Shown one piece after another: positions 1 through 5,850 of a stretch of 9,473 nt of DNA. Origin of the DNA: CAYXRK01 sp964467615 (GTDB taxonomy: Bacteria; Hydrogenedentota; Hydrogenedentia; Hydrogenedentales; GCA-2746185). Position 1 is the stretch's first letter. Every line of letters starts with the position of its first letter. The position numbers and the translations under genes are program-made. A model generated the notes under the pieces. That model was not told the DNA's origin. It made no database searches and worked only from the letters and a program-made list of their open reading frames with translations. The DNA is taken from assembly GCA_964467615.1 (NCBI GenBank), contig CAYXRK010000188.1, forward strand, positions 1-9,473. The letters are read 5' to 3'.

Positions 1-326
1 ACTCCTGTATCCAAAATTCGGACGAGAAAACACCCGTTCCAGAATAGCTAGGGATTGGCCCCCGGATTCGACCTCTCGGAATACGGTCCGCCGCCCGCTG
101 ATGGCCACCCGCGCGCAGGAATCGTGGGGCGCCTCGGTAATGTGCGTGCCCGTGCCGCGGCTACCCCTCAGTAATCCGCAGTTTCCGATGAAACCACAAG
201 CGGAGCAATCGTCGCGCTCGCGATTGGCGATCTATGGTGTTTCGGCTATCTCCGGCTCGGCGGGAGCCTCGCCCTCCCCTTCGAGTAACACAAATACGTT
301 CTCGAGTACCGAACTAAATCTGGGGG
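1..326. other. Left-edge stretch without a recognisable gene
   Basis: I see no convincing gene here. The only open frame of note on the plus strand starts near 101. It runs antisense into the STAS gene and encodes a Ser/Pro-rich product without domain motifs, so it looks like a chance frame. The minus strand, which would be downstream of the STAS gene, shows only a weak GC-rich stem around 252-275 and no T-tract terminator. A 7-base direct repeat, TCGAGTA, occurs at 281-287 and 302-308, 21 bases apart. The stretch may be the 3' untranslated region of the STAS gene plus an upstream intergenic region. Confidence 0.5.
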
Positions 327-749
327 TCACTTCTTCGACTTCTGGGCGCGCTCGGCCCACTCGCGCTCTTCCTTGGCGCGTTGGGCCAAGCGTCGAAATT
401 TGTCCAGCGCCGTCGGGATGTCGTCCTTGGGATGAATCGAAAACATTTGGTCCAGCTTCGTAATCGTCAAGACCTTGAGGATGTCGGGAGAAATTCCGCA
501 GAGGCGGACGACGCCCAGGTTTTTCTGGGCGGTATTGTGAATACGGATGAGCTCGCTGAGAGCGGCGCTGGAGAGGAACTCGACCTGTTCAAAGCTAAGC
601 AGGAGATAGCAGCCCGGATACTTTTCGAGCACTTTGACAACTTCGCTTCCGAAGTCCGATACGGACAGCGAATCGAGCATGTTCGTGGCGTGTACCTCAC
701 CGACGATGATGAGGTCGTCCTTGCGCCACTTCATGATCCCCGAACTCAT
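327..749 (-). CDS. STAS-domain protein (anti-sigma factor antagonist-like)
   Basis: A 140-residue single-domain protein of the STAS family (SpoIIAA/RsbV-like). In known members a conserved serine is phosphorylated by an anti-sigma kinase and dephosphorylated by a PP2C phosphatase, which controls partner binding. The fold signature is visible: beta strands at about 13-18 and 47-52, then FLSSAAL (58-64), where the family usually has D-S-S-G-L. Ser61 (or Ser60) aligns with the phosphorylated serine. A second strand-loop (VVRLCGI, 80-86) and the closing helix (DIPTALDKF) follow. Residues 119-140 form a highly charged Arg/Lys/Glu helical tail beyond the usual domain end. The ATG at 749 is preceded by a good GGAGG (758-762 on the plus strand, 8 bases away). 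No kinase, phosphatase or sigma factor lies nearby, so the partner is unknown. It could instead act in a Planctomycete-style scaffold or stress relay. The family assignment is secure and the role is inferred. Confidence 0.88.
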   Translation of the reverse strand: MSSGIMKWRKDDLIIVGEVHATNMLDSLSVSDFGSEVVKVLEKYPGCYLLLSFEQVEFLSSAALSELIRIHNTAQKNLGVVRLCGISPDILKVLTITKLDQMFSIHPKDDIPTALDKFRRLAQRAKEEREWAERAQKSKK

Positions 750-757
750 GGGGCCAT

Positions 758-786
758 CCTCCGCCGCGATGCGTGCGAGTTTAGCA
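758..786 (-). promoter_or_regulatory. Extended -10 promoter and RBS of the STAS gene
   Basis: Read on the minus strand, TGC followed by TAAACT (plus positions 778-786) is an extended -10 element. It would start transcription near 771, about 22 bases before the ATG. GGAGG (758-762) is the ribosome binding site. No good -35 lies at the proper distance, which is tolerable for an extended -10. This is a motif match by eye only. Confidence 0.35.
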
Positions 787-831
787 CACTACGCACCATA
801 CCCGCGCGATGGAACGATTCCGCGTGTTTCT

Positions 832-860
832 TTGTTTTCCACGCGGCGCTCGCGTATCAT
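832..860 (+). promoter_or_regulatory. Candidate promoter of the aldo/keto reductase run
   Basis: TTGTTT (832-837) and TATCAT (855-860) are separated by exactly 17 bases and match -35 (weakly) and -10 (5 of 6) elements. Transcription would start near 867, about 25 bases ahead of the ATG at 892. AGGAG (880-884) lies 7 bases before that ATG and decides the start. The divergent STAS promoter lies about 50 bases upstream, so one regulator could act on both. Confidence 0.4.
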
Positions 861-891
861 CCGGTGGGAACAATCTGTCAGGAGACGAGCG

Positions 892-2112
892 ATGGCACAC
901 GAGATCAACCGGCGCGAAATGTTTAAGACGGCCGCAGTTGGGGTGGCGGCGGGGGTAATGGGCACGGCGTTGCCGGGGCAGGTGTTTGCGCAGGACGCCC
1001 CGCAAGAGACGCCGGAGAATTTGGCGCCGATGCCGAGAAAGTCCTTGGGCGGAACGGGCGAAACAGTGCCGATTCTCCTGTTGGGCGGCTCCCAAAATTT
1101 CGACACAGCCTACGATCGATTGCTCCACCGCGCGCACGCCGATGGGGTGACGTATATCGACACGGCCGTCGGATACGCGAACGGCCTCTCCCACGGGCAG
1201 CTCGCACCGTTCATCGAGCAAATCGGCAGGAAGAACGTGTGGCTGACCTCGAAGGTGATGCTCGGCGGCAACAAAGTTTCGCCGGAAACGTACCGCGACA
1301 CAATCCTCGCCAAGTTGCCGGAAATGCGCACGGATTATCTCGATATGTTCTTCATGCACAGCATCAACGATCCGAAGGTGCTGGGGCCGGAATACATCGC
1401 TATGGCGGCGGACCTCAAGAAGCGCGGCATCATCAAGTATTTTGGGTTTTCGTGCCACCTTGGCCGGTTGATCGAATGCATGAACGCGGCGGCGGGTCTG
1501 GGGGTCGGAGCGATTGACTGCATTCAATTCAAGTACAACTTTGCGTCGTACGGCGACGTCGAACTGAACAAGGCGATCGACGCGTGCAAGAAGGCGGGCA
1601 TCGGGCTTATCGCGATGAAGACACAGGCTTCCGTGCCCGAGGACAAGGAAGAAGTCGTGCGTTGGCGCTCGGACGACGGCTTCTCGCTGCATCAAGCGAA
1701 GTTGAAGGCCGTGTGGGCGGATGAGCGGATCGACGCGGCGGTCTCCGAGATGACCAACATGCAGATGCTTCGCGACAACGGCGCCGCGGCGCGCTCGACG
1801 CGGCCACTTTCGGCGAAGGACATGATCAAGCTGAACCACTTCGCGATTCGGACGGCCTCGACGCGGTGCAACGGGTGCAACCACCTGTGCGAGAACGCGG
1901 TGCAGGGCGACCTCAAGATTGCGGACACGTTGCGCTTTTTGATGTATCACGAGTGCTACGGCAAGACGGCCGACGCGCGCCGTCTGTACGGCGAATTGAC
2001 GGCTGCGGAGCGGGACTTTGCCAATGTCGATTTGAGCGGCGCGATGGGGGTTTGCCCGCAGCGAATCAACATTCGCGAGAGGCTCGCACACGCGCAGACC
2101 CAATTGGCTTGA
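892..2112 (+). CDS. Tat-exported aldo/keto reductase with C-terminal Fe-S-type cysteine tail (paralog 1)
   Basis: A 406-residue aldo/keto reductase. The N-terminus has a Tat signal (RREMFK at 7-12, then an Ala/Gly/Val hydrophobic stretch, likely cut near VFAQ at 31-34). The (beta/alpha)8 barrel keeps the full AKR tetrad: Asp90, Tyr95, Lys121 and His156. The strand normally read as G-x-S-N is GFSCH (185-189). The C-terminus carries Cys326-x2-Cys329-x3-Cys333, then Cys355 and Cys388-Pro, the pattern seen in AKRs with an appended Fe-S region. The frame is open upstream to 634, but AGGAG 7 bases before the ATG at 892 and the Tat motif fix this start. AKRs reduce or oxidise carbonyl/alcohol groups with NAD(P)H. 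Tat export implies folding with cofactors in the cytoplasm, as known for glucose-fructose oxidoreductase. The substrate is unknown. The second paralog follows after 32 bases. Confidence 0.9.
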   Translation: MAHEINRREMFKTAAVGVAAGVMGTALPGQVFAQDAPQETPENLAPMPRKSLGGTGETVPILLLGGSQNFDTAYDRLLHRAHADGVTYIDTAVGYANGLSHGQLAPFIEQIGRKNVWLTSKVMLGGNKVSPETYRDTILAKLPEMRTDYLDMFFMHSINDPKVLGPEYIAMAADLKKRGIIKYFGFSCHLGRLIECMNAAAGLGVGAIDCIQFKYNFASYGDVELNKAIDACKKAGIGLIAMKTQASVPEDKEEVVRWRSDDGFSLHQAKLKAVWADERIDAAVSEMTNMQMLRDNGAAARSTRPLSAKDMIKLNHFAIRTASTRCNGCNHLCENAVQGDLKIADTLRFLMYHECYGKTADARRLYGELTAAERDFANVDLSGAMGVCPQRINIRERLAHAQTQLA

Positions 2113-2144
2113 GAAACGTACCTGTCACAGCTTGGAGAGTTCGC

Positions 2145-3335
2145 ATGCACGAAGGGACACTGGGACGCAGGGATTTTGTGAAGGCGGTTGCTGCGTCGGG
2201 GGTGGCGGCCGGTCTGGGCGGAGCGGCGCTTTCGAGCGGAGGGGCCGCGGAAGCGGCGGATATCGTTCCCACTCGCGTATTGGGGAAGACCGGCGAGCGC
2301 GTTCCTATTCTGGTGCAAGGTTGTGGCGAGCCCTTCGACGCGGTATACAGCAAGATTCTTCATCAGGGTCTCAAGGACGGCGTGTTCTATCTCGACGCGG
2401 CCGAACAATATGGCTCCCACAAATCGATCGGGACGTTTGTCGAACAAATTGGCGACCGTAAGAAGCACTGGATTACATCGAAGGTGTATCAGGGCGGGAG
2501 CTCAGCGCCGGAAGGATTCGCTAATCGCGTCGAGAAGTTTCTGCCCGACTTGAAGACCGACTATCTCGACATGTTTTTCATGCACGCGGTGCAGAACCCG
2601 CGGCTGCTCGATCCCGAGTTCATCGCGATGGGCGACGCGCTCAAGAAACGCGGACTGATTCGTTACTTCGGGTTCTCGTGCCATGACGGGACCGTCGTCG
2701 ATTTGTTGAACAAGGCGGCGGGGATTGGAGGCGATGGAATCAACGCGATCATGTTCCGCTTTAGTTTTTCGCGCTACGGAGACGCGGAACTGAATAAGGC
2801 TATCGACGCGTGCGTCAAGGCTGGGATCGGCCTTATCGCGATGAAGACCCAGTCGTCGGTTCCAGCCGAGCAGGAATCGGTCGTGGGGTTCCAATCGGAC
2901 AAATTCACGCTCGGCCAAGCTAAATTAAAGGCCGTCTGGGCCGATGAACGGATTACGGCCGCGGTTTCGCACATGAATACGGTGAACATATTGCGGGAAA
3001 ACGTTGATGCGGCGAAAACGCAGGCTGAATTGAGCGCGAAGGATCTGCACCAATTGTATCGTCTGGCGGCGTTGACCGCGCCGTACCGTTGCGAAGGTTG
3101 CAATCACATTTGCGAATCCCGAATCGACGGCGAGCTTCGCGTCGCGGACACGCTTCGGTACTTGATGTACGCCGAATGCTACGGCCGCGAAGATGAAGCG
3201 AAACGGTTGTATCGGACGTTGACCGATTCCGAGCGCCGCTTGGACGGCGTTGACTTGTCGCAAGCGACGAGCGCCTGCCCGCAAGGGATCAATATTCGCG
3301 GCCGGCTCGAGGACGCGCGGACGCGCCTCGCCTAA
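2145..3335 (+). CDS. Tat-exported aldo/keto reductase with C-terminal Fe-S-type cysteine tail (paralog 2)
   Basis: A 396-residue paralog of the preceding gene. It has a textbook twin-arginine motif, GRRDFVK (7-13), followed by an Ala/Gly-rich hydrophobic region, with likely cleavage near AEAAD (35-39). The catalytic tetrad is intact: Asp84, Tyr89, Lys113 and His147. GFSCH recurs at 176-180. The C-terminal cysteines are Cys316, 319, 323, 345 and 378-Pro, the same spacing as in paralog 1. Long identical blocks (TDYLDMFFMH, LKAVWADERI, GIGLIAMKTQ) show common descent, but synonymous sites differ widely, so the duplication is not recent. The ATG at 2145 has GGAG (2134-2137) 7 bases upstream. The frame extends further upstream inside paralog 1, but that part is a shadow. 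The two proteins may form a heteromer or act on related substrates, which is inference. Confidence 0.9.
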   Translation: MHEGTLGRRDFVKAVAASGVAAGLGGAALSSGGAAEAADIVPTRVLGKTGERVPILVQGCGEPFDAVYSKILHQGLKDGVFYLDAAEQYGSHKSIGTFVEQIGDRKKHWITSKVYQGGSSAPEGFANRVEKFLPDLKTDYLDMFFMHAVQNPRLLDPEFIAMGDALKKRGLIRYFGFSCHDGTVVDLLNKAAGIGGDGINAIMFRFSFSRYGDAELNKAIDACVKAGIGLIAMKTQSSVPAEQESVVGFQSDKFTLGQAKLKAVWADERITAAVSHMNTVNILRENVDAAKTQAELSAKDLHQLYRLAALTAPYRCEGCNHICESRIDGELRVADTLRYLMYAECYGREDEAKRLYRTLTDSERRLDGVDLSQATSACPQGINIRGRLEDARTRLA

Positions 3336-3356
3336 GGGCCGCGACAGCGCGCCGCC

Positions 3357-4778
3357 GTGGGGCCGTTGATTCGCGAAGTCCGTGATCAGTTCTCGCGCGT
3401 GTTCCCAGGGCGTCCGAGGGCATTTCGCGCGCCTTCGCGCATCAATCTGCGCGGGATGCACATCGACACGCACGGCGGCACGCTCAATCTGATCACGCAC
3501 CAACGCGAGACGGTGCTTGCGGCCGGAGCGTTGGAAAAGCCGGTTCTCGACCTTCGGAACGCGGATAGCCTGCACGCGCCCCTGAGGTTTAGTTTTGAGG
3601 ACGCTCGGAAATCCGCGTCCGGCTGGGAAGGATACGTACGCGGCGCGGTGCATGCGCTGGCGAAACGAGTGGACCCGCTGCGGCGAGGACTTTGTGGAAT
3701 CCTAGGTTCGACCATTCCGGAAGGCGCGGGATTAAGTTCGTCCAGCGCGTTGTGCCTGACCATGGTCGACGCGCTCGCGGCGTTGAACGATATCGCCCTT
3801 GACCCAGTCGCGCGGATCGAGTTGGTCCGGGCGGCGGAGTGGCACGCGGGCGCGCGCACCGGCACGAGCGATCCCGGCGCGATGGTGTTGGCCGGACGAG
3901 GCATCATGGCGAGCGGCCCGCTGCCGCCGGGACGAATCGACCTCGATGCAGTACGCAAAGTCGTGTGGCCGACGGGGCTCGCGGTGGTCGTCGCGGATTC
4001 GCTCGCACGACGTGCATTGGGGGGCGCCGAGGCCGTTTCGTATGCGCGCAATCGATTTGTATACTCCGTCGCACTTGACGCCATGCGGGCAAGCTTCGGC
4101 GCGAACGCGACGTTGGGCGACGTGTCGAGCGCGATCGATTCGCGAGAAATCACGTTGCGAGAGGTGTTGAACGTAGTTCCGGTTTCGATATCCGTCGAGT
4201 CTTTGAGCGGAGAATTACGGCGGGAATACGAGTCCATTTTCGGTGTCTACATAGATCACGCGCGGCCGCGCGAGTTTGATCTGCATGGGCCACTCGTGTT
4301 CGGTCTTGGGGAGTCCGCCCGCGCCCGCGCATTCACCTTCACTATCGAAGCACGCCATTACAGCCGCGCGGGTGAGATCATGAACGTGGGCCACTCTGGG
4401 GACCGGCAGTCGAAGTGGGACCTCTCGGATTCGGAAGTCGGGTGTGTTTCAACGTCAAGCGGGCGACCTCTGTGGCACGTCGCGGGCGCGTACGGCGCAA
4501 GCACGGCGGCTTTAGACATGTTGGTCGAGGCCGCGTTGGCCGGCGGCGCGTTCGGCGCGTCGCTTACGGGCGCTGGAATGGGCGGTTGCGTCGTGGCGTT
4601 GTGCCGGACGGACCAGATAGATCGCGTCGTGACGCGACTTCGCCAAACGTTGCAGTCTACCGAATACGCCGCGGCGTTGGGGCGCGTCGAGCCGATATCG
4701 TCGGAAGTCGCAGATGAAGCGGTCGTCATAAACGAGACCGTTCCGTGCGCGGGGGAGGTCGATGACGATGACGAATGA
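3357..4778 (+). CDS. Galactokinase-like GHMP sugar kinase
   Basis: A 473-residue GHMP-superfamily kinase, closest in layout to galactokinase. Motif 1 is RAPSRINLRGMHIDTHGG (24-41): the Arg, His35 and Asp37 positions of the galactokinase signature are kept, but the usual Glu before the His is Met34. The ATP loop is PEGAGLSSSSA (121-131). TSD places the probable catalytic Asp at 172. GEIMNVGHS (339-347) matches the galactokinase region usually ending in SH. Motif 3 is LTGAGMGGC (403-411). About 30 extra residues appear to lie between GHS and the ALDML helix, and an acidic tail (DDDDE) ends the protein, making it longer than the roughly 390 residues usual for galactokinase. The start is a GTG 21 bases after the previous stop, which is in the same frame. 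No Shine-Dalgarno is visible, so translational coupling is likely. The product is probably a sugar 1-phosphate, and the sugar is unknown. Confidence 0.85.
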   Translation: MGPLIREVRDQFSRVFPGRPRAFRAPSRINLRGMHIDTHGGTLNLITHQRETVLAAGALEKPVLDLRNADSLHAPLRFSFEDARKSASGWEGYVRGAVHALAKRVDPLRRGLCGILGSTIPEGAGLSSSSALCLTMVDALAALNDIALDPVARIELVRAAEWHAGARTGTSDPGAMVLAGRGIMASGPLPPGRIDLDAVRKVVWPTGLAVVVADSLARRALGGAEAVSYARNRFVYSVALDAMRASFGANATLGDVSSAIDSREITLREVLNVVPVSISVESLSGELRREYESIFGVYIDHARPREFDLHGPLVFGLGESARARAFTFTIEARHYSRAGEIMNVGHSGDRQSKWDLSDSEVGCVSTSSGRPLWHVAGAYGASTAALDMLVEAALAGGAFGASLTGAGMGGCVVALCRTDQIDRVVTRLRQTLQSTEYAAALGRVEPISSEVADEAVVINETVPCAGEVDDDDE

Positions 4779-4794
4779 CGAGCACGATGACGAT
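4761..4794 (+). repeat. Degenerate GATGAC hexanucleotide repeat at the kinase 3' end
   Basis: Imperfect copies of GATGAC (GATGAC, GATGAC, GAATGAC, GAGCAC, GATGAC, GATT) run across the stop codon of the GHMP kinase. They encode the acidic tail of the kinase in one frame and an acidic start of a short downstream ORF in another. The extra A in the third copy (GAATGAC) creates the TGA stop. Such tracts are prone to slippage, although this one is short and already degenerate. Confidence 0.55.
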
Positions 4795-4926
4795 TGGCTG
4801 AACTGGTCGAGCAATGATCCGAGCATCGGCGCGCCAGATTTTCGTGTGTTAGAATCCTCCGCACTCCGCGGGATTTTCCGATTCGATGCGCCTCTCATTC
4901 GTCATACCCGTGTACAACGAGCGTGA
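4762..4926 (+). CDS. Possible 54-residue small ORF overlapping kinase and glycosyltransferase
   Basis: It begins at ATG 4762 (or ATG 4768), inside the last codons of the GHMP kinase and in the +1 frame relative to it. It ends at TGA 4924-4926, inside the glycosyltransferase gene. A strong GGAGG (4754-4758) lies 3 bases before the first ATG and 9 before the second, the better spacing. The product starts with an acidic, Asp-rich stretch, contains WLNW, and ends in a basic tail (RHTRVQRA). I recognise no family. Its second half overlaps a likely promoter and the start of the next gene, which argues against coding. It could be a translated leader, a remnant of a longer kinase C-terminus, or chance. 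I give it low odds of being a functional gene. Confidence 0.22.
   Translation: MTMTNDEHDDDWLNWSSNDPSIGAPDFRVLESSALRGIFRFDAPLIRHTRVQRA
4847..4855 (+). promoter_or_regulatory. Extended -10 promoter before the glycosyltransferase
   Basis: TGT followed by TAGAAT (4847-4855) is a strong extended -10 match. No convincing -35 lies 17 bases upstream. Transcription would begin near 4862, leaving a leader of about 24 bases before the ATG at 4886. It would let the glycosyltransferase and downstream genes be expressed apart from the reductases and kinase. Confidence 0.42.
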
Positions 4927-5800
4927 GACGATTCGAGGCGTGGTCGACGGAGTGCTTGAGCACACGCATGGGCATGAGATCGAGATATTTCTTGTCGATG
5001 ACGGGAGCGACGACGGCTCAGCGGATGCCATCGATGGACTCGCGAAGCAACACGGCACGGTACGGGTTGTGCGCTTCAGCAAGAATCTTGGGAAGTCGGC
5101 GGCGCTGGCTGTTGGGTTTGCGCGGGCCACGGGCGACGTGGTGTTCACGCTCGATAGCGACCTGCAGGACGACCCGAAGGAGGTCCCTCGCTTTCTGGCG
5201 AAGCTTGAAGAGGGGTTCGATCTGGTCTGCGGATGGAAGGCGATTCGGCACGACCCTTGGCACAAGACGGTGCCTTCGCGCGCGTACAACTGGTTTGTGG
5301 CGAAGCTGTGGGGCCTGCCGCTGCACGACGTAAATTGCGGCTACAAGGCGATGCGCGCGCCGGTCGCAAAATCGATTCGTCTGTACGATGACATGCATCG
5401 GCTCATCCCCGTGCTCGCAGCCGAACAGGGTTACCGCCTGGCGGAAATCGTGGTAGAGCACCATGCGCGCCTATTCGGACATTCGAAATACGGAATCGAA
5501 CGCTTTGCTAACGGCGCGATTGACGTGCTCACGTTGTGGTTTCTCACGCACGGCGTCCGTAAACCGGGCCTCGTCCTGGGCGCATGCGCCCTAGTGATGT
5601 TTGTGGTCGGAGCGATATTGGTTTTCGGAGCGGCGATTGCCTTCCCGTCGGGCTGGGCACGCGCTTCAGTCGTCGGTGGAACTGTTGCGTGCGTAGTCGG
5701 TCTGTTTGGCGCAACGATAGGATTCGCCGTGGGCCGCGTGACGCGCGACCTTGACCGGGCCGATCCATCGCCGTACATTGTTGAAGAAAGTCCGAAGTAG
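4886..5800 (+). CDS. Family 2 glycosyltransferase, polyprenyl-phosphate sugar transferase type
   Basis: A 304-residue GT2 enzyme of the DPM1/GtrB/ArnC type. These move a sugar from a nucleotide donor to a polyprenyl phosphate carrier at the inner face of the membrane. The GT-A domain opens with FVIPVYNE (5-12). It has DDGS (38-41), NLGKSAAL (67-74), the metal-binding DSDLQDDP (90-97) and DVNCGYKAM (148-156). The loop RLFGHSKY (195-202) is typical of this subfamily. Two membrane helices close the protein (about 228-252 and 260-282), followed by a short charged tail, as in GtrB-like enzymes. The length fits the family. The ATG at 4886 lacks a clear Shine-Dalgarno but directly precedes the first beta strand. 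The neighbouring kinase could help supply an activated sugar, which is inference. Donor and acceptor cannot be read from the sequence. Confidence 0.92.
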   Translation: MRLSFVIPVYNERETIRGVVDGVLEHTHGHEIEIFLVDDGSDDGSADAIDGLAKQHGTVRVVRFSKNLGKSAALAVGFARATGDVVFTLDSDLQDDPKEVPRFLAKLEEGFDLVCGWKAIRHDPWHKTVPSRAYNWFVAKLWGLPLHDVNCGYKAMRAPVAKSIRLYDDMHRLIPVLAAEQGYRLAEIVVEHHARLFGHSKYGIERFANGAIDVLTLWFLTHGVRKPGLVLGACALVMFVVGAILVFGAAIAFPSGWARASVVGGTVACVVGLFGATIGFAVGRVTRDLDRADPSPYIVEESPK

Positions 5801-5850
5801 CGGCGGCGTTGGCCGTGCTCGCATCAGCGAAGGAGGAGGGGACGGTGGCG

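Noticed and set aside
55..85. tRNA-like T-arm (GGTCGAATCC on the minus strand)
   Set aside because: The loop is one base short of the standard TTCGAAT form, the flanks do not pair as a T stem, and no D or anticodon arm or acceptor stem could be assembled.
101..463. Plus-strand 120-codon frame at the left edge
   Set aside because: It has low-complexity Ser/Pro-rich content, no ribosome binding site, and overlaps the STAS gene antisense.
781..2103. Long minus-strand open frame opposite the first aldo/keto reductase (440 codons)
   Set aside because: It is a Arg/Val/His-rich frame produced by high GC and codon bias of the real gene. It has no domain motif and lies opposite a gene with full catalytic motifs.
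1866..3130. Heme c attachment sites in the reductase tails (CNGCNH, CEGCNH)
   Set aside because: The motif is C-x-x-C-N-H rather than C-x-x-C-H, and three further conserved cysteines fit an Fe-S or metal site better.
2925..4237. Minus-strand open frames opposite the second reductase and the GHMP kinase
   Set aside because: They have shadow-frame composition (Arg/Ser/Ala-rich), no recognisable domains, and oppose genes with clear family motifs.
5809..5850. TTG start at 5809 for the isomerase-like gene
   Set aside because: The strong purine-rich binding site lies downstream of it, at 5831-5841, and the ATG at 5851 gives the normal family length.
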